A DNA stretch of 64,000 nucleotides, from contig JAESIW010000137.1 of the NCBI GenBank assembly GCA_016802295.1, forward strand, positions 615,592 to 679,591, read 5' to 3'. A program made the position numbers and the translations under genes. Below the pieces are notes generated by a model. It did not search any database. It was not told the DNA's origin and was given only the letters and a program-made list of their open reading frames with translations. Shown in pieces: positions 44,516-56,400 of the stretch. Origin of the DNA: Brachionus rotundiformis (lineage: Eukaryota; Rotifera; Eurotatoria; Ploima; Brachionidae). The first letter of the stretch is position 1. Each line of letters opens with the position of its first letter.

Positions 44516-47500
44516 TTATGTTTCGAGACTTATTGTTTCATCTAAAATATATATTGTTCCATCTGATGATATAATGTCAATTAACAACACCTCAGAGTCA
44601 GGATTAATAAGTAAAAAAGTGTCTCCATATAAAAATGACCATTTATGTAAAATAAATTCATTTGAAAAATTTTTCAAAAGCAATTCAATTGTCTGTTTTA
44701 CTTTTGTTAATGATTCAGTCATATTAGATGTACTAATAGTTCCAACATATAGTGCTAAATTTATAAAAAAAATTAAAAATAAAGTTATTAATTTAATAAA
44801 ATAATTGCCTTTATTTCGAAGATTTTCCTTATCGTTTTCTCTTTTAAATTGATCAAAATCTGTTTTAATTATATATTTTACTTCATAATTATTATGAAAA
44901 GCTGAATTGTGTTTGACATTTGGATTATCTGTGCTATGCAAAATTTTAATCGTTAACTAGATTTAATCATTTAAATTACTTGTTTTTTACCCGTTCTAAC
45001 ATTATTGCTTGATTTTTATGAAATATTTCGATAACTGCTGGATTCAGTCTAGCCGGCTCTCCATCAATTTGAATAGGTATACATGTAGATGTAACTAATT
45101 TAATTGAATTAGCTTGACATAATCTTTCACCATATCCACCAAGTTGAAATTTTGCCTAAAAACATTTTAGAAAGAAGTTTAAAGAAAATCATCTTGATTA
45201 CTAAAGTTGACGTAAAACACCCGATAACTTCTAATTTCCCATCATTAATTGCTTGAGGTTGATAATTATCATGGCTAAAATTTCCCCATGGATTTTTTCC
45301 ACTGCTATATTTAGGTATGTTTAAAAAAATTATACAATGATATCCTCGGGATTTGATTATATCTGTGTAGTTTTTGCCATCGCACTTGAAAATATTTATC
45401 TAAAATATTTGATTTTAAATTTTTATATTACCTCAAGTGTTATATAATCCTTCAGATTTTTCCAAGTCTTTTTTATCATATCTTTACTTCCTGCCTTTTA
45501 TAAAAAAGAAAAACATTTAAGGATAAATTTTTTAAAAATCGAGACCAAAAGTGATAAAATTAATTTCCCTATTTAAAATTAAATAAAGAAGCGCAAAAAA
45601 TTAATTAAAGAATATGTAACATTAGTTAAAAAATTACCTCAAGATATTGTAAAATGTTGAACCATCTACTGGTAAATCGATTTGGATTTGCTTCTAGAAA
45701 AGAAAATTTAATATCGTCTATTTATTTAAAATTATAATTACCTCTCTTTTCATGAAATTCAAGACAAACATGTGCATCAGCACCTATACTAAAATAGTTA
45801 TTCATAACATCATTTTTTAAACATACATGACTTTCGTCTTTTTCAAAATCAGTTAAACCGGAATTTAAATTCGGTTCCATAATAATTTTCCATCTATCTA
45901 ATTTAGTAATTCTACTTTCAAATACTCGATTAAGTATTCGTGTAAGAGGTTCGTCGGAATATCCACTTCCCCAATTTAAAGCTCTTGAAAGATCATTTCC
46001 TGTGCCCAATGGTAATACTGCTACAGATGGAGGTGAATCTTTGAATTCAATCTGATCTATCTCGGATAACACCCAGCCAACAGTACCATCACCTCCTCCT
46101 ACAAGAATACATAAATTTGGAACATTACGATAAATATATAAACTTTTTTATGAATTGTTTCAATAATATAAATTTTTTTGTGATTTATAGAAAATTATAC
46201 TTACGGTAACCTTGGACAACCGGGCATAGTTAAATCAAAAACTTGTCTCGGATTTAAAAGCCACATAAATTTTTTGAGCAATTTTTCTCCCAATTTGCCA
46301 CCACTTTTAGGATTAATTAATACCAATATAGTTTTAATTGTTTTTTTTTTTTCGTTGCATAAAATAGGTCTAATCGAAAACATATTTGCGAAGTTTTGAC
46401 TTAAAATTTCTTCGGATGAAAACAACTGAGGCAATGTTTTTTTTCGTATTCTCTCTAAATCGATTTCTTGATCACATTTCGGCGATGGAAAATATGTTCG
46501 TACAAAATTTGATCGAACAATATATTTATTATTTGTTTTAACAATCCAATTTGGAGGAACTATAAGATTACTAAATTCGCCGAAATTGCATTCTTGCTCA
46601 AGAAGATTTTTTGAAAAACATTTTATATGAAAAGAAATTTTGCACCAACTGCAACAAATGACATTACGGGCTGTTTGACTACCAAATTTATTAGTAAAAT
46701 TCTAAAATTGATTAAATACTATTAATTATAATTAACTAAAAAATTTATATATTTATTATGAATAAATGAGTGAAATACCTATTATTGTTTTAAAAATATG
46801 AATTTGAAAATTTAATAATATACAATTTGTCATAAAAAGTTCGAATCAAACTGAAACAAATTTTATTGCAATTAAAAAACTATAAATCAATAGTCTGATT
46901 TTAACTTATTTGGCATATTTTACATCAGAATAGTTAATTAAAAAAATACTTAAATTCAATTTTCTAAAAATAATTTTAAAATTAAAGGTGTGAATCTTTT
47001 GTAAATAATTCATATTTTTAAGACAGTTATCGAAATGTAGACAAGACTTATTCGAATTTACTTTTTGGCAATGATAACATTTATTTCCAAATTTAGCCTC
47101 ATCATATTTTCGACACAGCCAGTGATGAAGATTTGCATTTGTACTGAGTGAACTTGGTGGATATTTCTTTCAGTAATATTTTATTTGATCAAATTTAGAT
47201 AATATATTTGTATTAAATACCTCTTTTAAGCTTATTTTCTTGGTATTTAATTCACGAAATGTTGTTTTGCATTTTACATATTTCTTTGATCACAAAAATA
47301 TAATAATTTAAGAATTTTAAAAATTCTATTACCTGAATTGATTGAATACACGTTTCATGGGCAGTTATTTTACAGATGAGACATTTTTTCTTATTCGATT
47401 TCTTAAATTTGAAAGTCTAAAAAAAATCAAGATACAATTAAATTTAAATCTTACTGATTGAGAGTCACATTTTATGGATTTGCTAAAATTATGAAACTCC

Positions 47501-48344
47501 TTTAAAAAACGTTTAGTTTTTTATTTTAAAAGCAATTGAAAAATGAAACCAAAGTATCTGGTTCACTAAGAAAGCATGTTTCATTTGTATTGCTTGAAAA
47601 ATCTAACCAAATATGCATACCTTGATTCGCATTTTCGGACCAATCATTTTGGTTTAAATATTTAAAACTTAACTTAGATGATCTTTGTCTTAATATTGAT
47701 GCAATTGAATCAGTATTGGCAGTTTGAATTGAATTTGAAATATTTTTTTTGTGGTTCGAAATAGTGCTATGATTATTTTTGAAATGGTAAGTATGATTCT
47801 TTTTAACTCTTTAAATAATATACGATTTTGAAAGCTTTATTAGAAATAAAAATTTCTTTATCTTACCTTCCCATAGATTTACCCACCCAAGCAAAAGCCG
47901 AACGTTTAGGTTTCTTTATATCGTTCTTATTTATTTCGATTTTGCTGGTTTTTAAATTATTCATATCTTCAAGATCGCTTTTAGAATCGTTAATAAAAAG
48001 AAAGTTAGGCAAATTGAATTGACGATTCTGATCTAAAGTTTCATAAAAATTTGTGCTGTCTTTAACACCAGACGAAATATTGGTTGCAGAACAAAAACGA
48101 TTTTTTTTCACGTCTTTAAATTCATAATCTTGACTAATTGTTTGCAATAAGTTCGAATGGGCTTTATTAAAATCGTAAGTAAGTTTTGATTAAAATGATG
48201 TAAAAAAAATGTACTTTTCGAAGCATATTTTTTCTCTTGAATTAAAATATTACTTAAGTTAGTTAAACTTAAAGATTTGGATAAGCTAAGTTTAGAATTT
48301 TTGATTGAAATGATACTAATGTTAGGTATTGATTCATTATCCAT
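44516..48344 (-). CDS. Type IV (zeta/iota-like) diacylglycerol kinase without ankyrin repeats
   Basis: About thirteen short exons. The real ATG is at 48344, two bases after a TTTTAG acceptor; translations starting upstream use GTG. After a Ser/Asn-rich N-terminus come two C1 zinc fingers: DWSENANQGMHIWLDF with KKCLICKITAHETCIQS, then NLHHWLCRKY with KCYHC, FGSQTARNVICCSWCKISFH and KCF. The catalytic domain has VLINPKSGGKLGEKLL, LNPRQVFDL, LVGGGDGTVGWVLS and VLPLGTGNDLSRALNWG. The accessory domain has NNYFSIGADAHVCLEFHEKR, HCIIFLNIPKYSSGKNPWG and IQIDGEPARLNP. A post-catalytic module (KWSFL ... GTIYILDETI) matches DGK-zeta, but the protein stops there with no ankyrin repeats or PDZ ligand. The last exon joins through a very short 34-nt intron (44990-44957); if that is not used, the protein ends at 44976. 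It phosphorylates diacylglycerol to phosphatidic acid. Confidence 0.92.
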
Positions 48345-49374
48345 ATCTAAAATTGTGTCTTTAAATGACACTTAACTATCTTTGAAATAGATAACAAAAT
48401 AAAGCATAAATTAGATTTTATAAAAGCCTATTTTTGACTTTGATAAAAAAGAATTTTACCAAAATTACTAAATTGGATTTTAAAAATAAATAAAGATATA
48501 GAGAAGAAAATTAAAGATGAATATTTATTTTTTTGAAGTTTTAATTGACTGTTTCTTGTGTTTTAATTTGATTTCTTAAACTTTGAGCGAAATTTGTTTT
48601 GTTTAAAAATTTTACTAATTTATTTTAATATTATGAAAAAAAAAATATCATGAGAATAAGTCAACAGTTTGGTAGGTCTTATCTTGGTTATGTATAATTT
48701 AATTTTAAACAAATAAAAAATTTTACCTGAGAATATAAACGAAAATTGTTGAAATTTTTTTATCATTCAATAAATTTTATACCTTTCTCTAAAAGCGATA
48801 ATTTTATAACAAATAGATCTTTGATTAAAAAAAAGATAAAAAAATTATTAATTTTTTAATGTATTATTTCAAAGTAAAAGACACAGGGAAAAATAATTAA
48901 TTTAAAATATTTTTTTTATAAAAAAATTAATTTTAAAATAAGATCATAAGCAAGTTAACAAGCTATTACCAAAACCAAAATACTATTACTAATCATTGGC
49001 AAATTTAATACTCAGTTGAGTTTCTTTTTTCTTGTTTATTTATTTTTAAAAATTTGATAAACACTTTTTATTTTATGAACACCTAATATTTAAAAAAATA
49101 AAAATCCTTTAAGTCTAATTACTAAAATTTTATGATAAAATTTTTTCATCTATCTTTAAATTATTGATTTTAATTAAGTTTGATTTGTAGCATCTAAGAT
49201 TGGACTAAAACGCTTGTTTAATATACCAGTCTTAACAAAAAGTTTAAGTTCAAAACCCATCACTATGAATTTTATGTTTCTAAATTAAAATAAAATATAT
49301 TAAGTTACAACATTCACTTGGTGTTAATATTGTAATTTATAATTTTTATTTAACTTTTTATAAAAATTTCTATA
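48345..49374. other. AT-rich spacer between divergent DGK and DNA2
   Basis: About 1 kb between divergently transcribed genes, so the promoters of both should lie here. No specific motif supportable. Confidence 0.5.
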
Positions 49375-52300
49375 ATGGAATTCAGATCTTCAAACGTAAA
49401 AAAAAATATAAGAGAAACATGCGACTCGATTTTAAAAAATCTTGAATCACCTCCAAAAAAAAAATCTAGAATAGATTCGATTAATGATTTTAATGCAAAA
49501 GAATCAATTGAACAATTAAATGAAAATCATTTGTCAAAAAGTCTATTTAAAGTTGTGTCTATAAAAAAAGAAATAAATCAAGATTCTACAATTTTGAATT
49601 TAAATCGTCTGAATGATGAAAATAATAATGAAATAAAATGTTTTTTACTTGACTCATGGTGAGATTTTTTTCATTTTATCTTATACATCATTCATGTCTT
49701 AAAGGTCGAATTCCAACATTCAGGAGAATTGTTTAGTTCACATTCTCACAGATGCTGAAAATGATGGAAGCTTTATTATTAACGATTCTAAAGGTATCTT
49801 GATTGTAAATCCACAACTTATCTTATCTGGTACAAATATAATTTCAGCTCTTCATTGTCTAAAAAAGTAATATAAGAATTAAAACTTAATCATCTTGTCA
49901 AATTTTAAAATTTTTTTAGAGCTGCTTTAAGTTGGAAGTTTAAAGAAAATGTCTCTAATTCTTCATATATGGTTCTTGGCACACTTCTACATAGTCTTTT
50001 CCAAACCGCAATTTCCAATCGATGCTATTCAAAAAAAGAACTTAATAAACTTCTTATTGATTTACTAAAAGAAAAGAAAATTCTAACTCAGCTTTACGAA
50101 TGTGATCTAGATGAAGAAGGAGTTATAAAGGAAACGGTTATTTATTTGTCGAGTATAGAAAAATGGCTTCAAGAAAATGTTGCTAATCAAAGCAAAAATT
50201 TAGGGAAAAATCTGAAAATAAATGAGATACATGATATAGAGGAATCAATTTGGTCACCAAAGTATGGAATAAAAGGAAATTTAGACTTAACAGTTAATGC
50301 AGAAATTAAGATTTCGGCATTTAAAACTCTTTCATCAATGACTAAAAAAGAAAATATAAATCAAATCCAGAATCATATAATACCAATTGAGCTAAAATCA
50401 GGACGTACAACATTTAGCATCGAGCATGAAGGTCAAGTAATGTTATATTCTTTATTAAATTATGAAAAAAGAAAACAATCAGATTTTGGTCTATTGTTAT
50501 ATCTCAAAGATATGAGTATGAAATTCATTAAAGTCAATCAGAATAGTTTGAGAGGTTTAATTCAGTTGAGAAATGATTTAGTGTATTTTATATCTAGTAA
50601 TGAATTGCCAGAATTCAAGAATGAGGAAAGAATTTGTTCGAAATGTTCTTTGCTAACAGTTTGTTCTTTATTGTCTGAGAAAAAAATAACAACTACCGAT
50701 AATTTGATCTATTCAAATTCGATAAAACATTTGACTGATGTTCATAAGAATTTCTTTTTTAAATGGTACAAAATGCTGGAATTAGAATTTGAAGACTATA
50801 AGCAATTCGATGCTGGGGACAACTTATGGTGGAAGACTCAAAATGAACTTGAATCATCTGGCTTTGCTGTTTTTGATTTGAAAATTGATCTAAAAGAAAA
50901 CCAAAAATCAATTAAAGAAGGCTATTACTCATATTTATTTATAAAAAACGAAACGTATGAAAATTTTTAAATATTTATTTTAAATTAATAATTTTTTTTC
51001 TTTTTTAAATTTTTGATTAGAAAACTGAATCGAAACATATTAATTAAAGAAAATGACATGATTTTACTTTCTTCAATGACAGATAATCATTTAGGGATTG
51101 CTCAAGGATTCATAAAATCTATAAACAGTGATAAAACTAAATTTTATCTGTTATTAGATAAAAAACTTGTTAATGTTTCACCAAATCAAACTTATCGAAT
51201 TGATAAAATAAATTTTAGATCTGCAATTAATTTAAATTATTCAAATTTATCTCGATTAATGAATCCAAACGAAAATTCATCGATATTACGTGAATATATA
51301 ATAGACAAAAAAATACCCGAATTTGACAAGTCTTTGCCGAAACAACATGTCCTATCTAACAAGGCAATTTTCAAAACTCTAAATCAGAGTCAACAAGCTT
51401 CCATCATAAAAGTAAAAAATTTATTGCAGAATTATGCACAATAATTGGCTAAAGTTTCTCATTTTTAATTAAAAAAATTCTCAAAAATTAAATAATTTTT
51501 GAGCTTGATGATTCATTAATAATTTTTTGTAATAATGAAAATGATAATATATTTAAATTTTTTTAATTAGTAAATTGATTCTTAGACCTTTTGCTTAGTG
51601 TCTCCAAAAAGAAAAAGCTTTTTTGGAAATTATTAATTTTAAATCTTCTAATTTTAAAGGCACTGATGGCCCACAATTATCTTTTAATAAAAGGATATCC
51701 GGGTACTGGTAAAACAACTACTATTGCTGCATTGATAACTATTCTGATAAATTTGGGGAAAAAAGTTTTATTTACAAGCTTTACTAACTCAGCTGTTGAT
51801 AATCTGCTTTTAAAAATGTTGAATCAAGTAAATAATTTCTATATGAATAATTTTTAAAAAGCTTAAAACTTTTATTTAGTATTCGATTGATTTTATTAGA
51901 ATTGGCAACTACGATAGAATACATCCTGAAATTAGAAAATTTGAACTAAATACTCTCATAAATGATATTAAATTCATTCAAGATATGGATATTTTTTTTA
52001 AGAAACAAGTATTATTAATTTAGAAATTTAAAAAAAATAGATCTAAACGATTCTTTTTTATAAGAAACTTTTTGCTACCACGTGTTCGAGTATCAATAGT
52101 TCAATTTTTAATAAGTTAAATTTTGATTACTGCATAGTAGATGAAGCTAGTCAAGTTTTGTTAACTACGTGTCTGGGTCCACTTTTTATAAGTAAAAAAT
52201 TTATTCTTGTTGGAGATTTAGAGCAATTACCACCGATAATCAAAAACAAAGATGCTAGGTATTTACATTATTAAAAAATCATCCATCTAGTTAAATTTAT

Positions 52301-53173
52301 CTGATTTGTAAGATTGATGGGAATGAATGTAAGTCTCTTCGAATGGCTTGACTCAAAAGAAGGATCAGTTGAATTAGTCCACCAATATAGAATGAATAAA
52401 GAAATAATGAATTTAGCTAATGATATCACATATAATGGAAAATTGGAATGTTTATCTAGTTCAACAGCAAATAGCCTCATAAAAATGAATGATAATTTTT
52501 TGGCAACAATAACACAAGAAAAAATGAGAAAAATATTTATTGAACCAGTAATATTTATTGATACCACTAATTTGATTAGATCATTTGCAAGTGAAAGTAT
52601 TGATGACAAGAATGAAAATAGACTTTTCAACAAAACTGAAAGTGAAATAGTAAACATGTTAATTCAAATTTATTTTAAGGTTCAAATTTTTTTAATTAAT
52701 CTTAAATTCACATTTTAATATTAAATTAAATTAAAAGCATGGAGAATTATCTTCTTCAGATGATGTAGGCATTATCTCTCCATATAATAATCAAGTAAAA
52801 GAAATCTTACAAAAACTATCAATTCATCCGAAATACAGTAGCATTGAGGTGAATACTGTTGATCAGTTTCAAGGAAGAGATAAAAAAATGATAATTATGA
52901 GTTTTACAAATTCAATTATCAAATCTGATGAGACAAAAGTTGATTTTAATATTTTTATTTAATTTAATTCTAATTAAATATTTAAAGGAATTAGAAATTT
53001 TAAATGATAAAAGAAGATTAACAGTGAGTATTACAAGAGCTAAACAAAAGCTTATTCTAATCGGATGTATAGAAAGTTTAAAACGATACAAGCCAATTGA
53101 AAAATTAATCGAATATTTAAATAACAAAAATTTGATATCAATCGCAGATAATATAAATGATTTTTATCTATAA
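49375..53173 (+). CDS. DNA2: DNA2 replication helicase/nuclease
   Basis: Ten exons give an uninterrupted 1038 residues (human 1060): 49375-49658, 49705-49866, 49920-50954, 51021-51411, 51660-51827, 51880-52008, 52065-52258, 52313-52679, 52738-52938 and 52988-53173. The N-terminal RecB-type nuclease has the Fe-S cysteines (one in ALHCLKK, three in CSKCSLLTVC) and active-site blocks GTLLHSLFQTA, GIKGNLDLTV and IPIELKSGR. The SF1 helicase has Walker A GYPGTGKTTT, TSFTNSAVDNLLL, FDYCIVDEASQ, LVGDLEQLPP, VHQYRMN, VGIISPYNNQV, VNTVDQFQGRDK and RRLTVSITRAKQKLILIG. DNA2 trims long Okazaki flaps and resects stalled forks and breaks. The fourth intron is long for this genome (248 nt). It ends 250 bp from the convergent TONSL gene. 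Confidence 0.97.
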
Positions 53174-53422
53174 TTTTGTATTTATTTTTTTAAATTTTAA
53201 ATTAAATCAAAAAATTAATTAATTAACTACCACCCTATTTGATTAACTTTCCAAATAGGAGTAAATTTGACTAAATAAAAAATTCAAACATTTCAACTAA
53301 TTTAATTTTATAATTTCTATTAAATTAAAAGTATTGTTTATATATTACATTTTATTAATTATTTAAATCAAAACTTCTTAAAATTTTATCTTAAAATTAA
53401 ATATTTTTATATATTATTGCTT

Positions 53423-56400
53423 TTAACTAATTTTAAATTCAATTATATGCTTGGATACAAATTTTATTAAAATAACACTGTTTTGCCACCGTTTTTGAAA
53501 TAAACATTTGATTTCGTCAATTTCGAATTGATTTGTTGATCTAATTTCTAAAATCTTAATAGCCTTGCTATTTAAATCATTTAATTTTGTACTTAAAATT
53601 TCTACAAAATTTGATTCAAAATCAAGTTTTTTAGTTAAGTTGTTCACTAGGAATGCTTTTTCAATATTAGGACAAACCGTAAAAATATAACTTATTAAGA
53701 CTGGATCGAATTCGTTAAATGAAAAATCGATACAAGCTAATTGTCTGCATACGTCTAACGATCTTAGAAAATATCAAATTAGTTCTGATTTTATAACTAA
53801 AAAAAAATTACTTTAGTAGCTTTGATGTTATATTCATTTTCAAGTTTAAATTTCTTAAATAGATATCAGTTAATAAAGAATGAAAACACATTTGAATTGA
53901 TTTTGTAAAAAAATCATTTTCTTCAAGTTTTTCAATATCATTTTTATTTGTTATACAAAATGATAAATTCAAATTGTCTACGGTGTGCCTTGAAAGATTT
54001 TCACATAAATATGACACATATTCAAAACCAAGTTTATTATATGAAATATTTAGATGATTAATATCTAAGTCTATAAATTTTTTTAAAATATTAACGATAA
54101 GATTTTTTTTAATTTCAAAAATGTTACTTTTTAAATTTGTTAGAAAATTCTTTATTGCAATATCATCTCTTTGTTTTTGAAATTGATTTTTGGTAAAGCA
54201 TTCAAAATTAATCTTACAATCAGAAATATCAAGCTGTTTTAGGTGAGGAAATAATTTAAGAAAGTTGCTCAAATAATTAGCTAAGTCTGAATTTGTTAAA
54301 CTAGTTGATATTGCAGGCGATAGGTCATTTCCACTTATATTTAAACTTTCTAGGATCTAATAATTTGAAATTTCAAAAACAATTTAAAATTATTTTAAAT
54401 TTCTTACAGAAAAATCCACAAATCTTTTAGAATCAGCTAATTCGTTGATAAATTTAAGTGTTTTGATGGTTATATTATTGTTAGATAGATTTAAAAATTT
54501 AAGATTTTTAAAGGAAAAAAAAACGCTTTCAAAAAAACTATCTACTATCTGATCTGACAAAAAATTCGAAGATAAGTCAATGATTGTCAAATTTTTTGAC
54601 AAATTTATTTCATTTTGTACAATTTGTTTCGAACTGACTATAATAGCGTCGAAAATAACTTGAAATTGATTTGAAAATTGACTGACGTCGTATAAGATAT
54701 TATTTAAATCTAAGTTTCCAGTTTCTTCACTTGCTTTTAATATTTCTTTTATATTCGAAAAAAATTTTATTTGCTTGTTTGAACATAATTGTTCATATAA
54801 TTCGTTCAATCTTGGCATACTCTTGTAAGACTCAGTCAAAACTTTGACTTGACTCATATCACTCAGAACATCTTTAATCAAGTCGTCACCAAAAAGAATT
54901 AAATCGTCTGAACTTTTTAATATCACTTTTTCTGGCTCTCTGAAACTAGGATCATTAGAAAATATAACTTTGTATCTATTCAAAATTTGCGAGGTTAAAT
55001 CATTTATTGTAGCATTTATGTTTCTTTTTTTCAATAAAAAATCAATAAAAATTTTAAATAAAAATAAAGTAAGTTTAATCCTTACGAAACTGGAATTAAA
55101 AAATTGTTATTATCTATGTTGGCTTTTATTCGCCAAGTTTGAGTGGTTTGATTTGATTGACAATTAGTTTTATTTGCCTCGAGGTTATCTATTACATTTT
55201 GATTATTTGTTTTGTTGGTTGGTTTATTTCCATAATTTAACATTTTGGTCAATTTTTGTTGTGTTTTTATAGATTTAGAAAGATTTTTTGTCAAATCGAT
55301 TTCGGTATTATCTGATTCAATTGAATCCATTGGAATAGTTTCATTATTAAAATCTTTTTTTTTGTATTCATTAGAACTATTCGTTTCAAGATTTATTTCT
55401 AAAAAAGATTCATTAGAATGTTCTTCAAGATTTGATTGAAAAACTTCATCAGAAAAATTTTTAACATTTTTTTTCTTTGAATTTTTCCTATACTTAATAA
55501 AATCATCTTCATCCGAATATTTTTCATTATCTTTTAAGCTCTTTTTTATTCTCCTATCATCTGAGCTTTCATCATCACTCTGAATTTTGTATTTTCGTTT
55601 ATTGGAACTCGTTTTACTAATGTCATTTACTAGCCATTCATCATTTAAATCATAATCTGATTCAGTTACAAAAGCGTTCTCAGTCATTTTTTTACCGTGA
55701 ACAGGTATTGAAGAAACTATATTAGACCTGCTTCCAATATTATTCATTGCTTTTCTATATTCACAAATAGCTTTTTTTTTATTCTTTTTTTTACCAATTG
55801 ACTCATTTGAGTCATCTTCAAAGTCAGACAAATCATTTAAAATCTTTGTTTTAAAGTATCTATTTTCTTGTATCTGTTCATCTAATGCTACAGACGATTC
55901 ATCAATCACTATATCATTTTCGGTATTTATAACTTTTTTAATCTTGTAATTTTTATCTTTGGCTGTAAAATGTAATTAAATTAAGTATCAAAAATTAAAT
56001 AAGAATTAAATTACTTTTGATTGAGCTTATCATTCGGTCGTAAATTTCTTTGTAAAGATTCAATTCAACAGCGGAGAAATTAGCTTCATTTTCGGTTTTA
56101 AATTTATATAAAAAATCTAATGGAGTATAACCATCTTTTGAAAAAGTATAACATAAAGCACCAGCATCCAACAAAAGTTTAACAACTTCTAAATGACCAT
56201 TCTGAGCAGCCTAAAATAAAAATTGATAGTATTTTTTAGAAGAAAGTTGTAACTAACATCATGCAAAGGAGTAATTGGTCCAATTGAATCATTAACTTTA
56301 GCACCATTTTTTATTAAAATTTCTACTATTTTTGTGTGACCGTAATTACAAGCTTCGTGTATTGGAAGCCAATTGAAATTATCTCTTTCATTAACTGGAT

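Noticed and set aside
44439..44804. 121-codon plus-strand ORF
   Set aside because: Shadow of the DGK C-terminal exons on the other strand, which match a known family.
44516..44941. Separate single-pass membrane protein gene
   Set aside because: Starts at a non-ATG codon, and its sequence aligns with the DGK-zeta tail once a 54-nt intron is removed.
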